A stretch of DNA of 64,000 nucleotides from Fructobacillus sp. EFB-N1 (GTDB taxonomy: Bacteria; Bacillota; Bacilli; Lactobacillales; Lactobacillaceae). Shown piece by piece: positions 17,494-25,897 of the stretch. Under the pieces are notes generated by a model. That model had not been told where the DNA came from and searched no databases. It saw only the letters and a list, made by a program, of their open reading frames with translations. Made by a program: the position numbers and the translations under genes. The stretch is taken from assembly GCF_001038455.1 (NCBI RefSeq), contig NZ_LDUY01000006.1, forward strand, positions 20,229-84,228, given 5' to 3'. How positions within the stretch are numbered: the first letter of the stretch is position 1; each line of letters begins with the position of its first letter.

Positions 17494-18897
17494 ATGATGG
17501 TACAACAAACCGCAGATAATCAGCCACATGGCGCATTGCTCATGCAAGGCGGCACTCAGAATAAAAGCTTGGAACAGGTGAACGGTACAATCGCCGTCCC
17601 GAAGTCCGGTTCGTTCTGGCGCCGCCTCCTCGCATTTTCAGGGCCGGGCGCATTAATCGCTGTCGGCTATATGGACCCTGGCAATTGGGTGACATCCGTT
17701 CAGGGTGGGGCATCCTACCACTATCTCTTGATGTCGGTCGTGATGCTGTCAGCTGCTATTGGTATGCTGTTACAGTATTTGGCTGGTAAATTAGGGATTG
17801 TAACCCAAGAAGATTTAGCACAGGCAACGGCTAAAAGAACGAAGAAGGCGACACGATATTTTCTCTGGTTCATCACGGAGCTTGCCTTGATCGCAACAGA
17901 TATTGCCGAAGTAGTTGGTGGGGCGATTGCCTTAAACTTGCTCTTTGGCTGGCCGCTCTTGCTGACCGTCATCATGACGGCCTTTGATGTCATCTTATTG
18001 CTAGGGCTGATGAAGTTCGGCTTTCGTAAAATTGAAGCGATTGTCATGACCCTGATTTTAACGATTTTATTTGTTTGCTTATATTTGGTTTTCTTATCAA
18101 AACCTGATTTGGCAGGCGTATTTGGTGGCTTACTGCCACAAAAAGAAGTCCTTTCGACGCAGGCAATCCACGGATTGTCGAGCCCATTGTTCTTGACGGC
18201 AGGCATTATTGGTGCCACGGTGACACCGCACAACCTTTACTTGCATTCATCGATTGTTCAGACCCGCCAAGTTGATAAGGACAATCCTGCCGAAGTTAAA
18301 GAGGCGATTAAGTGGATGGCCTGGGATTCAAACGGCCAGTTGACCTTAGCCTTTATCGTCAATGCTTTGCTTTTAATCGTTGGAGCGGCTCTCTTTTATG
18401 GTCATGCCAACGAATTGGCATCATTCAAGGGCATGTACTTAGCTCTACAAAATCAGCAAATGGCGGGTGCAATCGCATCGCCATTTCTCTCAACGCTGTT
18501 TGCGGTTGCGCTGCTGGCATCCGGACAAAATTCAACCATTACTGGTACCTTAGCCGGTGAAATCATCATGGAAGGTTTCTTACACTTTAAGATTCCGATG
18601 TGGTTGCGTCGCGTAATTACACGTGGCGTCGCGCTCATACCAGTGATTGCTATTGCTGTTTTGTATGGAGGTAACGAGCATGATTTGGATGCTTTGATTA
18701 CTGGGACTCAAGTTTTTCTCTCCGTTGTTTTGCCATTTTCGATGGCACCGCTCCTGTATTTCACTTCCTCAAAGAAAATCATGGGGCAGTTTGTGAATAA
18801 AAAGAGCGTGACCGTCATTGGTTGGCTCTGCTTTATTGTTCTAACTGTGATTAATATTTGGCTGGTTTTGGAACAAATGGGTCAGTGGTTTGGTTAG
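17494..18897 (+). CDS. mntH: Nramp family divalent metal transporter, copy 1 (TPHN variant)
   Basis: A 467-residue proton-coupled importer of the Nramp fold with about eleven membrane segments. Helix 1 carries the metal-site motif MDPGNWVTS intact. In helix 6 the usual AxM-P-H-N motif reads GATVTPHN, so the metal-coordinating methionine is threonine here (residue 244). The stretch [20 protein letters not shown] is conserved. The other copy at 19349 keeps the methionine and is otherwise very similar, so the two proteins probably differ in metal preference. AAAGGAG precedes the tandem ATG codons at 17494. Confidence 0.93.
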   Translation: MMVQQTADNQPHGALLMQGGTQNKSLEQVNGTIAVPKSGSFWRRLLAFSGPGALIAVGYMDPGNWVTSVQGGASYHYLLMSVVMLSAAIGMLLQYLAGKLGIVTQEDLAQATAKRTKKATRYFLWFITELALIATDIAEVVGGAIALNLLFGWPLLLTVIMTAFDVILLLGLMKFGFRKIEAIVMTLILTILFVCLYLVFLSKPDLAGVFGGLLPQKEVLSTQAIHGLSSPLFLTAGIIGATVTPHNLYLHSSIVQTRQVDKDNPAEVKEAIKWMAWDSNGQLTLAFIVNALLLIVGAALFYGHANELASFKGMYLALQNQQMAGAIASPFLSTLFAVALLASGQNSTITGTLAGEIIMEGFLHFKIPMWLRRVITRGVALIPVIAIAVLYGGNEHDLDALITGTQVFLSVVLPFSMAPLLYFTSSKKIMGQFVNKKSVTVIGWLCFIVLTVINIWLVLEQMGQWFG

Positions 18898-19037
18898 GAA
18901 AAACGACAATGATTCTGATTTAATTTAGAATAATTCCTGTTTTTATTGTGAAAAATCAGAGGAAACCACAAAAAGATTAAGTGAATTTTAAATCATTGTT
19001 ATTCGTTAAGCCTTGGTATAAAAGCCTTTTGGCCAAA

Positions 19038-19062
19038 AATGTTGCAATAGGTTTGCAACATT
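19038..19062 (+). promoter_or_regulatory. Perfect dyad upstream of the second mntH promoter
   Basis: AATGTTGCAA-TAGGT-TTGCAACATT is a perfect 10-bp inverted repeat with a 5-base centre, 14 bases before the -35 box. It looks like a dimeric repressor site; MntR is the obvious candidate but the assignment is inference. Confidence 0.5.
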
Positions 19063-19075
19063 ACAAAAATATCAC

Positions 19076-19103
19076 TTGACCTTAGAATTGTCAGGTGTAA
19101 TAT
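19076..19103 (+). promoter_or_regulatory. Promoter of mntH copy 2
   Basis: TTGACC at 19076-19081, 16-base spacer, TAATAT at 19098-19103, matching the layout of the copy 1 promoter. Confidence 0.6.
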
Positions 19104-19110
19104 TTACTAT

Positions 19111-19280
19111 AGACTTAGGAAGAAGTTATTGAGTTAAGTAGCTTTCATAAGCTTTCAACAACCAAGTTGAATGAAATCCTTTATGAAAATTATTTAGCAC
19201 TTGAAAAAAACAACACGTGGTAGACGGACCAGTCTGCCTAAATTTCAATGAGGTCAGGGTGGCAGACTGCCCTTTTTGCT
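19111..19280 (+). promoter_or_regulatory. Structured mntH leader, copy 2 of a shared element
   Basis: The blocks ACTTAGGAAGA (19113), GTAGCTTTCATAAG (19138) and TTATGAAAATTATTTAGCAC plus TTG (19181-19203) recur from the first mntH leader; TTTCATAA pairs with TTATGAAA again. The segment between them differs, which is typical for variable stems. A terminator-like hairpin follows: CAGTCTGCC pairs with GGCAGACTG, or AGGG-TGGCAGACTG-CCCT, before TTTTTG (19228-19277). Confidence 0.6.
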
Positions 19281-19348
19281 TTGGTCATTTTTTTCGAGTG
19301 AGAATTTGATTGCTTCGTCCCTAAGGAGAATTCCGAAGGAGAGATATT

Positions 19349-20737
19349 ATGGATAATCCCGTAAAGAAGAGCCATTCTCTTATCGAACACACGGGCGATA
19401 AGAGTTTGGAAGAAGTAAACGGCACAATTGAAGTGCCAAAGGGCGCCCCTTTCTGGCGGCGTTTGATGGCTTTCTCAGGACCTGGGGCCCTGGTTGCCGT
19501 TGGTTACATGGATCCAGGTAACTGGGTCACGTCAGTAGCCGGTGGTGCTTCTTACCACTACTTGTTGCTGTCAATTGTTTTGATTTCTTCACTGATTGCG
19601 ATGCTTTTGCAATACATGGCTGGTAAGTTGGGTATTGTCAAGCAAGAAGATTTGGCTCAGGCTACTGGAAACCGGACGAACAAGTTTGGCCGCTACTCAC
19701 TCTGGATTATGACGGAGTTAGCGCTGATTGCGACGGATATTGCCGAAGTTGTCGGTGGTGCCATCGCCTTGAACTTGCTCTTTGGTTGGCCACTTTTGGT
19801 CACAGTGTTCTTGACGGCCTTTGATGTTATCTTGCTGTTGATGCTGATGAAGTTTGGTTTCCGCAAAATTGAAGCGATTGTTATGACTTTGATTATGACC
19901 ATCTTGGTTGTCTTCATTTACTTAACAATCTTGTCAAAGCCTGACTGGGCATCATTGTTCTATGGCTACGTGCCACAACCAAAGGTAATTTCACCTGAAT
20001 CACTTAAGGGCTTGCAAAGTCCTTTGATCTTGACTGCTGGTATCATTGGTGCCACGGTTATGCCACACAACTTGTACTTGCACTCATCAATCTCACAAAC
20101 TCGTAAGGTTGATCACGAAAACCCAGAAGAAGTTCATGATGCTGTGCGTTTGATGACTTGGGACTCAAACATCCAATTGACGTTGGCCTTTGTGGTTAAC
20201 ACTTTGCTTTTGGTTGTTGGTGCTGCTTTGTTCTTCGGACATGCTCAAGAATTGGATTCGTTTAAGGCAATGTACAACGCCTTGGGTGACTCAAAGATTG
20301 CCGGTGCAATTGCATCACCAATCTTGTCAACGTTGTTTGCCCTTGCCTTGTTGGCTTCTGGACAAAACTCAACGATCACTGGTACTTTGACTGGTGAAAT
20401 TATCATGGAAGGTTTCTTGCACTTGCGTGTGCCAATGTGGCTCCGTCGTGTTATTACCCGTGGAATCGCCTTGGTTCCAGTTTTGGCTATTACCATTATT
20501 TACGGTGGTAACGAGGCCCAGTTAGATAACCTGATTACTGCCACACAGGTCTTCTTGTCAATTGCCCTGCCATTCTCAATGGCACCATTAATCTACTTTA
20601 CTTCTTCAAAGAAGATTATGGGCGAATATGCTAACAGTAAGTGGATTACTTGGACTGGTTGGATTTGTTTTGCTGTCTTGACTGCCATCAACATTTGGTT
20701 GGTTCTTGACCAATTCTTCCCACAATACTTCGGATAA
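19349..20737 (+). CDS. mntH: Nramp family manganese transporter, copy 2
   Basis: A 462-residue Nramp importer with both canonical metal-site motifs: MDPGNWVTS in helix 1 and GATVMPHN in helix 6 (Met at residue 238). About eleven membrane segments follow the usual pattern and end in [10 protein letters not shown]. Manganese is the expected main substrate in lactobacilli, which use it against oxidative stress. GAAGGAGAGATATT gives a strong ribosome site. It is followed after 56 bases by a universal stress protein gene with no terminator between, so the two are likely co-transcribed. Confidence 0.95.
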   Translation: MDNPVKKSHSLIEHTGDKSLEEVNGTIEVPKGAPFWRRLMAFSGPGALVAVGYMDPGNWVTSVAGGASYHYLLLSIVLISSLIAMLLQYMAGKLGIVKQEDLAQATGNRTNKFGRYSLWIMTELALIATDIAEVVGGAIALNLLFGWPLLVTVFLTAFDVILLLMLMKFGFRKIEAIVMTLIMTILVVFIYLTILSKPDWASLFYGYVPQPKVISPESLKGLQSPLILTAGIIGATVMPHNLYLHSSISQTRKVDHENPEEVHDAVRLMTWDSNIQLTLAFVVNTLLLVVGAALFFGHAQELDSFKAMYNALGDSKIAGAIASPILSTLFALALLASGQNSTITGTLTGEIIMEGFLHLRVPMWLRRVITRGIALVPVLAITIIYGGNEAQLDNLITATQVFLSIALPFSMAPLIYFTSSKKIMGEYANSKWITWTGWICFAVLTAINIWLVLDQFFPQYFG

Positions 20738-20793
20738 ATCAGTCAAGATAAACGAAGTCGTAACGATGTTCTAGCATTCACTGGAGGCAAATA

Positions 20794-21255
20794 ATGGCTG
20801 AATTAAAATTAGATGTAGAACCAAAGCAATTTAAGACAATTCTTGTTGGTGTTGATGAATCAGAACAAGGCTATCACGCCTTGTCGAACGCGATTCACCA
20901 AGCCCGTGAAGATGATGCACAATTAATTATTGCAACAATTTTGGAAATGGGTGATTTGTCAACGATTTCCGCTTTGCACTTAGACTTCATCAAGGAAAAG
21001 CGTCAAGAATTGGAAAACAATCTGGCTAAGTACCGTGATTACGCACTTTCAAAAGGTTTGAAGAACGTGAAGGTTGTCTTCGATGATGGTATCAAGGCTG
21101 GTGAAATCTTGAATGATGAAATCGCACCACAGGTTGGGGCTGATTTGATCGTAGTTGGGGCTCACTCACATGAAGGCTTCTTTGAATCAATCGGTTCACA
21201 GGCTGCTTACATTGCCCGCAACGCTAAGATTTCTGTTTTGATCGTTAAGGATTAA
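20794..21255 (+). CDS. Universal stress protein, UspA family
   Basis: A 153-residue cytoplasmic protein with the Usp fold. The start FKTILVGVDESEQGYHAL and the C-terminal ATP-binding type stretch DLIVVGAHSHEGFFESIGSQAAYIARNAKISVLIV are typical, although the usual G-x9-G-S/T loop is altered (GFFESIGSQ). Usp proteins help survival under stress by mechanisms that are mostly unknown. Linkage of usp to mntH is common in lactic acid bacteria. GGAGGCAAATA precedes the ATG. Confidence 0.9.
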   Translation: MAELKLDVEPKQFKTILVGVDESEQGYHALSNAIHQAREDDAQLIIATILEMGDLSTISALHLDFIKEKRQELENNLAKYRDYALSKGLKNVKVVFDDGIKAGEILNDEIAPQVGADLIVVGAHSHEGFFESIGSQAAYIARNAKISVLIVKD

Positions 21256-21261
21256 TTAGTT

Positions 21262-21296
21262 AAAAACTGGTAGCTAATGGCTATCAGTTTTTTTGT
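21262..21296 (+). terminator. Intrinsic terminator of the mntH-usp unit
   Basis: AAAACTGGTAGC-TAAT-GGCTATCAGTTTT hairpin with a long T tract. Confidence 0.9.
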
Positions 21297-21303
21297 CTTC
21301 TAT

Positions 21304-21358
21304 ACATGAATAACTTTTCATGTTATTCTAAAACAGAACTTATGAAAAGTTATTCATA
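21304..21358 (+). promoter_or_regulatory. Twin dyad operator for the cadD-arsR unit
   Basis: Two ArsR/SmtB-like sites are visible: ACATGAA-TAACTT-TTCATGT (21304-21323) and TATGAA-AAGTTA-TTCATA (21341-21358). They are also inverted copies of each other over 16 bases (ATGAATAACTTTTCAT). A TATTCT -10 candidate at 21324 lies between them, so a repressor could block the promoter. Confidence 0.7.
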
Positions 21359-21373
21359 TAAAAGGAGCAGCTG

Positions 21374-21991
21374 ATGACAGCGACATTGATCACAGGATTT
21401 TTTTCATATTTAGGAACAACATCTGACTACTTTGTAATTTTAGTTTTACTGTTTGCCACTTTTCGCAAGAAGTCGCAGGTGCGGCCGATCATTCTTGGCG
21501 CCTACCTCGGCAATGCTCTTTTAGTTGGGGCAGCTTTGCTGATTGGTGGGGTGCTAAAACAAATACCAGCTGAGTGGATTTTAGGTCTCCTGGGTCTGGT
21601 GCCGGTTGCTATCGGTGTAAAAAATTATTTCTCAAATGAGGAAGAAGAGGAGGGTGAGGCTTTTATTACCAAGGTCCAAGAAACGCCCAATCAGCGGATT
21701 GTTTTGACGGTCATTTTGATGACCATTGCTGGCTGTGGTGCCGATAACTTAGCGCTCTACATTCCTTATTTCTCGCTAGCTAATTGGGCAGCCTTACCAA
21801 TCATCTTTTTGATGTTTACAGCAATTTTGACAATTTGCATTTTTTCGGCTTACCGATTGGCGAAGGTGCAGAAGGTTCAAGATCTTTTTGAACGCTATGG
21901 TGATTTAATGCAATTGCTAGTCTATGTGGCCCTGGGTATTTACATTTTATTTGATGCTGGAACAGTGACACATTTACTTTCCTTGTTATAA
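21374..21991 (+). CDS. cadD: CadD family cadmium resistance/efflux transporter
   Basis: A 205-residue membrane protein with about six hydrophobic segments and the CadD stretches FFSYLGTTSDYFVILVLLFA and IAGCGADNLALYIPYF. CadD proteins confer cadmium resistance in staphylococci and are thought to export the metal. A short acidic loop (NEEEEEGEAF) sits in the middle. AAAGGAGCAGCTG precedes the ATG. The gene is followed after seven bases by an ArsR-type regulator, the usual cadD-cadX layout, and by a twin operator upstream. Confidence 0.85.
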   Translation: MTATLITGFFSYLGTTSDYFVILVLLFATFRKKSQVRPIILGAYLGNALLVGAALLIGGVLKQIPAEWILGLLGLVPVAIGVKNYFSNEEEEEGEAFITKVQETPNQRIVLTVILMTIAGCGADNLALYIPYFSLANWAALPIIFLMFTAILTICIFSAYRLAKVQKVQDLFERYGDLMQLLVYVALGIYILFDAGTVTHLLSLL

Positions 21992-21998
21992 TAGGGAT

Positions 21999-22349
21999 AT
22001 GAAAAAAGATGTCCAACATGAATTGAGTATAATTTTCAAATTGCTGGGGTCGGAAAGGCGTCTGGCGATTTTAGCCCTGTTGCGCGAGAAGCCTTGTTCG
22101 GTTTCTGAAATCGTGGACCAGCTCTCGATGGAGCAGTCTGCCGTTTCTCATCAGCTACAAATGCTGCGAGAGGCGCAAGTCGTGACGGTGGAAAAAGTAG
22201 GGCGGTCCGTCTACTACCAGCTGAACGATTCCCATATCTTAACCTTACTCAATAATGCCGAGCATCACGTGGACCACGTTTTGCGGCAAATGAGCCACGC
22301 TGAAGCGGTGGCTGAAGAGCAAGCTGAAACCAAGAAAAATCGTCAATAA
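21999..22349 (+). CDS. ArsR/SmtB family metal-responsive repressor (CadX/CadC-like)
   Basis: A 116-residue winged-helix regulator. LLGSERRLAILALLREKPCSVSEIVDQL and MEQSAVSHQLQMLREAQVVTVEKVGRSVYYQLN form the DNA-binding domain. A metal ligand pattern is suggested by the Cys in EKPCSVSEI and by a C-terminal helix rich in His (NNAEHHVDHVLRQMSHAE), which resembles the alpha-5 zinc/cadmium site. It likely senses metal and represses its own operon at the twin dyads before cadD. Confidence 0.88.
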   Translation: MKKDVQHELSIIFKLLGSERRLAILALLREKPCSVSEIVDQLSMEQSAVSHQLQMLREAQVVTVEKVGRSVYYQLNDSHILTLLNNAEHHVDHVLRQMSHAEAVAEEQAETKKNRQ

Positions 22350-22377
22350 AATTAATCAAAGAAAATGCATATTTTTA

Positions 22378-22406
22378 TTGACAGATCTGTCTGCCGTTGA
22401 TATACT
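22378..22406 (+). promoter_or_regulatory. Promoter of tRNA-Leu
   Basis: Consensus TTGACA at 22378-22383, 17-base spacer, TATACT at 22401-22406. Confidence 0.9.
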
Positions 22407-22431
22407 AATATAGTTGTGAAATACAGCAAAT

Positions 22432-22515
22432 GCCCTTGTGGCGGAATTGGCAGACGCGCTGGACTCAAAATCCAGTGGTGGCAACACCGTGTGGGTTCGA
22501 CTCCCACCGAGGGCA
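22432..22515 (+). tRNA. tRNA-Leu (CAA)
   Basis: An 84-base tRNA with a long variable arm. Acceptor arms GCCCTTG and CGAGGGC pair, the anticodon stem CTGGA/TCCAG holds loop CTCAAAA with anticodon CAA, and the T arm is GTGGG-TTCGACT-CCCAC. The discriminator is A and CCA is not encoded. It reads TTG, the most used leucine codon here. Confidence 0.96.
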
Positions 22516-22526
22516 TTCATGAGAGC

Positions 22527-22556
22527 AAACAGCTAACAAAGTTAGCTGTTTTTTTC
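22527..22556 (+). terminator. Intrinsic terminator after tRNA-Leu
   Basis: AACAGCTAAC-AAA-GTTAGCTGTT followed by T residues. Confidence 0.92.
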
Positions 22557-22576
22557 TTACCCAAATAATCAAAGAG

Positions 22577-22616
22577 AAAGACCGCAACCATGTCATCATG
22601 AGTTGCGGTCTTTTGA
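22577..22616 (-). terminator. Terminator of the leftward nuclease/ABC unit
   Basis: AAGACCGCAAC and GTTGCGGTCTT form a hairpin just past the end of the minus-strand nuclease gene. Confidence 0.75.
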
Positions 22617-22634
22617 TTGTAATTCAATTATTGA

Positions 22635-23549
22635 TTAGTTTACTTGGGCATCGCCGGTCTGGTAGTTGATGGTAACACCAGGCTCGACGTTAAAAATCCA
22701 GTAATTCAGGTTTAAAGTCTTGCCGTTGTCTTCAACTGATTTGGCCATATAATGGACACCCTGTGGCAGTCGGTCGGTGCCATTATAAAGCGGTGTGACC
22801 TGGCCGCGAATGCTAATATTAGGGTTGGTTTTCAATGCATTGCGGATATCATCTTCGGGTACCAATTGCCCGGGATAGGCGTTTTCGACCCGAGTTCCCG
22901 TTGTCATATTTTCGGTCACCATGGTGGCCATTCCGAAGAATTGGTAGCCAACGATATGGGACTTATTCCAAAGAGCTTGTTTGCTACCGCCAAGGTTCAC
23001 CTGTGGATTTTTATGGTAGCCGCCAACCCAGACACTTCCTGTAAAGTGGTCGTTGATGTACCAACCAGAAGGGCGAACACTTTCGGGAATGCGGGCGGGC
23101 CGCTTAGTGACTGTGTCCATGCTAGCTTTAGTAGCAACAAAGTTTGCTTGGCCGGACCGACCTAGCGAATCAAGGGCGGATAAGGCTAAACCGTTGGTTG
23201 GTCGTAACTTGTTACCGCTTTGAGCTGGGAAGGTCTGTTGTAATTCCTGGCTGGTAAAGGTGGCCTGATTTTGGTTAATGTGGACGATATCACCGTCGAG
23301 CGTGCCGTCCCATTTAATCTTTAAAAGATCTTGGTCGGAATTAGTCGTGGCAGCAGGCCGAGGGACACTCTTTGACCTATTCAGGCTTTGGCTCGCGGTA
23401 TTTGTGTTTGTCTTTTGGTAACTTTGATTATGGCCATTTTTACCTGGTAAGAACGACAAAGCCGCCACAACCAGAATTAAGGCTGTGACGGCCGAACCAA
23501 AGTGCTTGGGCCGGTTGGGCCGCCGCTTATAAGAACTTTTTTTTGTCAT
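22635..23549 (-). CDS. DNA/RNA non-specific endonuclease, secreted or membrane-anchored
   Basis: A 304-residue protein with a basic N-terminus and one hydrophobic segment at about residues 17-35, followed by a disordered linker and a beta-beta-alpha-metal nuclease domain. The active site region reads ALWNKSHIVGYQFFG with the general-base His at 198; the usual DRGH is NKSH here. The helix TENMTTGTRVENAYPGQLV carries the metal-binding Asn. It resembles streptococcal EndA and similar nucleases that degrade extracellular or incoming DNA. Its start directly abuts the end of the ABC ATPase gene, so it is transcribed as the fourth gene of that operon. Confidence 0.85.
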   Translation of the reverse strand: MTKKSSYKRRPNRPKHFGSAVTALILVVAALSFLPGKNGHNQSYQKTNTNTASQSLNRSKSVPRPAATTNSDQDLLKIKWDGTLDGDIVHINQNQATFTSQELQQTFPAQSGNKLRPTNGLALSALDSLGRSGQANFVATKASMDTVTKRPARIPESVRPSGWYINDHFTGSVWVGGYHKNPQVNLGGSKQALWNKSHIVGYQFFGMATMVTENMTTGTRVENAYPGQLVPEDDIRNALKTNPNISIRGQVTPLYNGTDRLPQGVHYMAKSVEDNGKTLNLNYWIFNVEPGVTINYQTGDAQVN

Positions 23550-24283
23550 TAGAAAGTCATTGCTCCTAAGAATTGTTTGATCCGTGGGTCAGTTGAATGG
23601 AAGAAATCCTCGGTTTTGCCATCATAGCCAACGTGACCATTGTCGATAAAGACAATTTTATCGGCCACTTGTTGGGCAAAGGCCATGTTGTGGGTGACGA
23701 TAATCATGGAGGTTTCTTTTTGGGCTAATTCGCGCAGAACACGTAGAACTTGGGCTTCTAGCTCAGGGTCCAAGGCAGAGGTGGGCTCGTCTAAGAGAAG
23801 GTATTGGGGCTCCATTGCTAGCGCTCTTAAGATGGCTACTCGTTGTTGTTGTCCACCAGACAACTGGTAGGGATAGCGATTGGCTAACTCTTCCATATTG
23901 AACTGCTTGAGTAAGGCATGGGCCTTTTCCAAAGCTTGGTCTTGGCTGATTTTTTTAACCTTAGTGGGTCCTTCAGTTAAATTTTTGAGGACTGTTAAAT
24001 GAGTAAAGAGGGCTTTTTCTTGAAAGACCATGCCGAAGTGCTTTCGGACATCGAGAACTTGCGCCTTGGTGAGGGTCTTATCCAAATTTAGGTCAAGTTC
24101 ATCGACGATCAGCCGGCCGCTCGTTGGTCGCTCAAGCAAATTGAGTGAGTGCAGGAGAGTTGATTTTCCAGAACCAGAAGGACCGACAATGGCCGTTGTT
24201 TCCTCAGCCGGGAAGGTGACGGAAATGTCATCGAGGGCATTTTTATCGGGGTACTTTTTGCTTAAATTTTCAACTTTAATCAT
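23549..24283 (-). CDS. Polar amino acid ABC transporter, ATPase subunit
   Basis: A 244-residue ABC ATPase with Walker A GPSGSGKST (residues 34-42), signature LSGGQQQR, Walker B YLLLDEPTSALDPE and the switch His in IIVTHNMAFA. It powers the importer formed with the permease and binding protein encoded upstream. It overlaps the permease gene by four bases and shares a base with the nuclease start. Family resemblance is to the GlnQ/TcyC type, so amino acid or cystine import. Confidence 0.93.
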   Translation of the reverse strand: MIKVENLSKKYPDKNALDDISVTFPAEETTAIVGPSGSGKSTLLHSLNLLERPTSGRLIVDELDLNLDKTLTKAQVLDVRKHFGMVFQEKALFTHLTVLKNLTEGPTKVKKISQDQALEKAHALLKQFNMEELANRYPYQLSGGQQQRVAILRALAMEPQYLLLDEPTSALDPELEAQVLRVLRELAQKETSMIIVTHNMAFAQQVADKIVFIDNGHVGYDGKTEDFFHSTDPRIKQFLGAMTF

Positions 24284-24978
24284 TGGGCAAACCTCGATGT
24301 ATACTTTTCTAGGTAGTGTTGGCCAATCGAGAGAATCGACGTAAAGAGGGCATAGACCATGGCTACGAGGATGTACATCGAAAGGACCTTATAGTTCGTT
24401 GCGGCAATTTGCTGGGACAGGTAAAACATTTCCACAATTGTAATCACGGATGCCAGTGACGTGTCTTTTAACAAAGAAATCAGCGAGTTCGACAACGGCG
24501 GAATTGAAATGCGGGCCGCCTGTGGCAAGACAACGTAGAGGTAAACCTGCGTGGTTGTCATTCCAAGTGACTCGGCTGCCTGCTTTTGAACCTCGGAGAC
24601 CGATGAGATAGCTGCTCGAATGGATTCGGAAGCATAGGCCCCGGTGTTCAGAGAAAAGACCGTGATGGCCGAAACCCAAGCTGATTGGAACAGGGCAATG
24701 TGGGCATTTGGCAAGCCGTAGAAAACAATGAACAATTGTACCAACATTGGCGTTGACCGGAAAAACCAGACATAGGTGGCGGCAACACCCTTTAAAATTT
24801 TCAAAGCGGCATCAGCCCACTCGTTCTGCGGTGCCTTGGCAACGCGAATCAAAGCGGTCATGATGGCAAAGATAATTCCAAAGAAGAAGGAAATGGCCGT
24901 CAACGGCAGGGTGTATTGAAAAGCCGCCACTAACAGTCTTGGCAAGTATTTGATTGCCAGATCGATAAAATCTGTCAT
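24280..24978 (-). CDS. Polar amino acid ABC transporter, permease subunit
   Basis: A 232-residue inner-membrane permease with about five segments. The EAA loop that contacts the ATPase is seen in VQKQAAESLGMTTTQVYLYVVLPQA. The RSTPMLVQLFIVFYGLP stretch is typical of the His/Glu/Gln/Cys permease group. The gene lies between the binding protein and the ATPase, with a four-base overlap to the latter. Confidence 0.93.
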   Translation of the reverse strand: MTDFIDLAIKYLPRLLVAAFQYTLPLTAISFFFGIIFAIMTALIRVAKAPQNEWADAALKILKGVAATYVWFFRSTPMLVQLFIVFYGLPNAHIALFQSAWVSAITVFSLNTGAYASESIRAAISSVSEVQKQAAESLGMTTTQVYLYVVLPQAARISIPPLSNSLISLLKDTSLASVITIVEMFYLSQQIAATNYKVLSMYILVAMVYALFTSILSIGQHYLEKYTSRFAQ

Positions 24979-25005
24979 GAAAGAGTTCCTCTTTACTTTT
25001 ATTAA

Positions 25006-25797
25006 TTAGTCGTGGCTCAAGTCCATACCAAAGTACTTCTTAGAAAGCTTTGTCAAGGTACCATCCTTCTTTAACTCAGAGATGGCCTTGTTCATGTCCT
25101 TTTGCAAAGCAGCGTTCTTCTTGTTCATCAAAACACCGGTTGGTACAGATTGGATATCCTTTGAAATATCAACTGTGGTCAAATCAGCGTCTGGATTAGC
25201 CTTCTTCCAAGCGGCAAAGGCACCTTGGTCATTCAAAGAACCATCGGCGCGGTTCGTTGTAATCAAGTTCATGGCTTCAACGATACCGGCAACGGCCTTG
25301 ATGTTGGCACCCTTTTGTTGGGCCACTTGGCCGTAGTTCGATGTCAATGACTGGGCCATTGTCTTACCCTTGATGTCAGCCAATGAATTCAAATCAGTTT
25401 CACCGCTACGCTTAATCAAAACTGACTTTGAGTAGAGGTAAGGTTCTGACATTCGGTAATTCTTTTCACGGTCGGGACGGATACCGATGTTGTTAATCAC
25501 GGCATCGTAGCGGTCTGAGCCAAGACCGGCAATCAAAGAATCCCACTTTGTTTGAACGAAAGTGACCTTCATGTTCAATTTCTTACCGATAGCCTTGGCC
25601 ATGTCGACTTCGTAGCCAACTAACTTACCAGAGTCATCATGGTAAGAAAATGGTGCGTAGGTTCCTTCTAGACCAACGGTTAAGGTTCCTGGCTTGATGG
25701 TCTCATCTTTTTTTGGTTGGTTTAGCTGGGCAAAACCAAAGATAGCGCCGATGACCACGATAATCCCGGCCAGTAAAATCAAAACTTTCTTATTCAT
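25006..25797 (-). CDS. Amino acid (probably cystine) ABC transporter, substrate-binding protein
   Basis: A 263-residue periplasmic-binding-type protein held by an uncleaved or cleaved N-terminal segment (VLILLAGIIVVIGAIFGFA); there is no lipobox cysteine. Family 3 motifs are clear: LTVGLEGTYAPFSYHDDSGK, GYEVDMAKAIGKKL and TKWDSLIAGLGSDRYDAVIN, which most resemble TcyA/TcyJ cystine binders. ATG 25797 has GAGGAGAAGAAG upstream; the longer frame up to 25860 lacks a site. A leader with a short Cys-containing peptide and two terminators precedes it, which supports a sulfur amino acid role. Confidence 0.88.
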   Translation of the reverse strand: MNKKVLILLAGIIVVIGAIFGFAQLNQPKKDETIKPGTLTVGLEGTYAPFSYHDDSGKLVGYEVDMAKAIGKKLNMKVTFVQTKWDSLIAGLGSDRYDAVINNIGIRPDREKNYRMSEPYLYSKSVLIKRSGETDLNSLADIKGKTMAQSLTSNYGQVAQQKGANIKAVAGIVEAMNLITTNRADGSLNDQGAFAAWKKANPDADLTTVDISKDIQSVPTGVLMNKKNAALQKDMNKAISELKKDGTLTKLSKKYFGMDLSHD

Positions 25798-25836
25798 CTT
25801 ACTTCTTCTCCTCAAATAGGTAAAACAGTGCAAAAT

Positions 25837-25870
25837 AAAACCGCCCCTAGTGTACACCAAGGGCGGTTTT
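25837..25870 (-). terminator. Second terminator in the cystine-type operon leader
   Basis: On the minus strand AAAACCGCCC and GGGCGGTTTT form a 10-bp stem with a 13-base loop, followed by ATTTTG. It stands between the leader peptide and the first structural gene, so expression must read through it. Confidence 0.75.
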
Positions 25871-25897
25871 TACGTCTGTAAATCAGATAGACCCACC

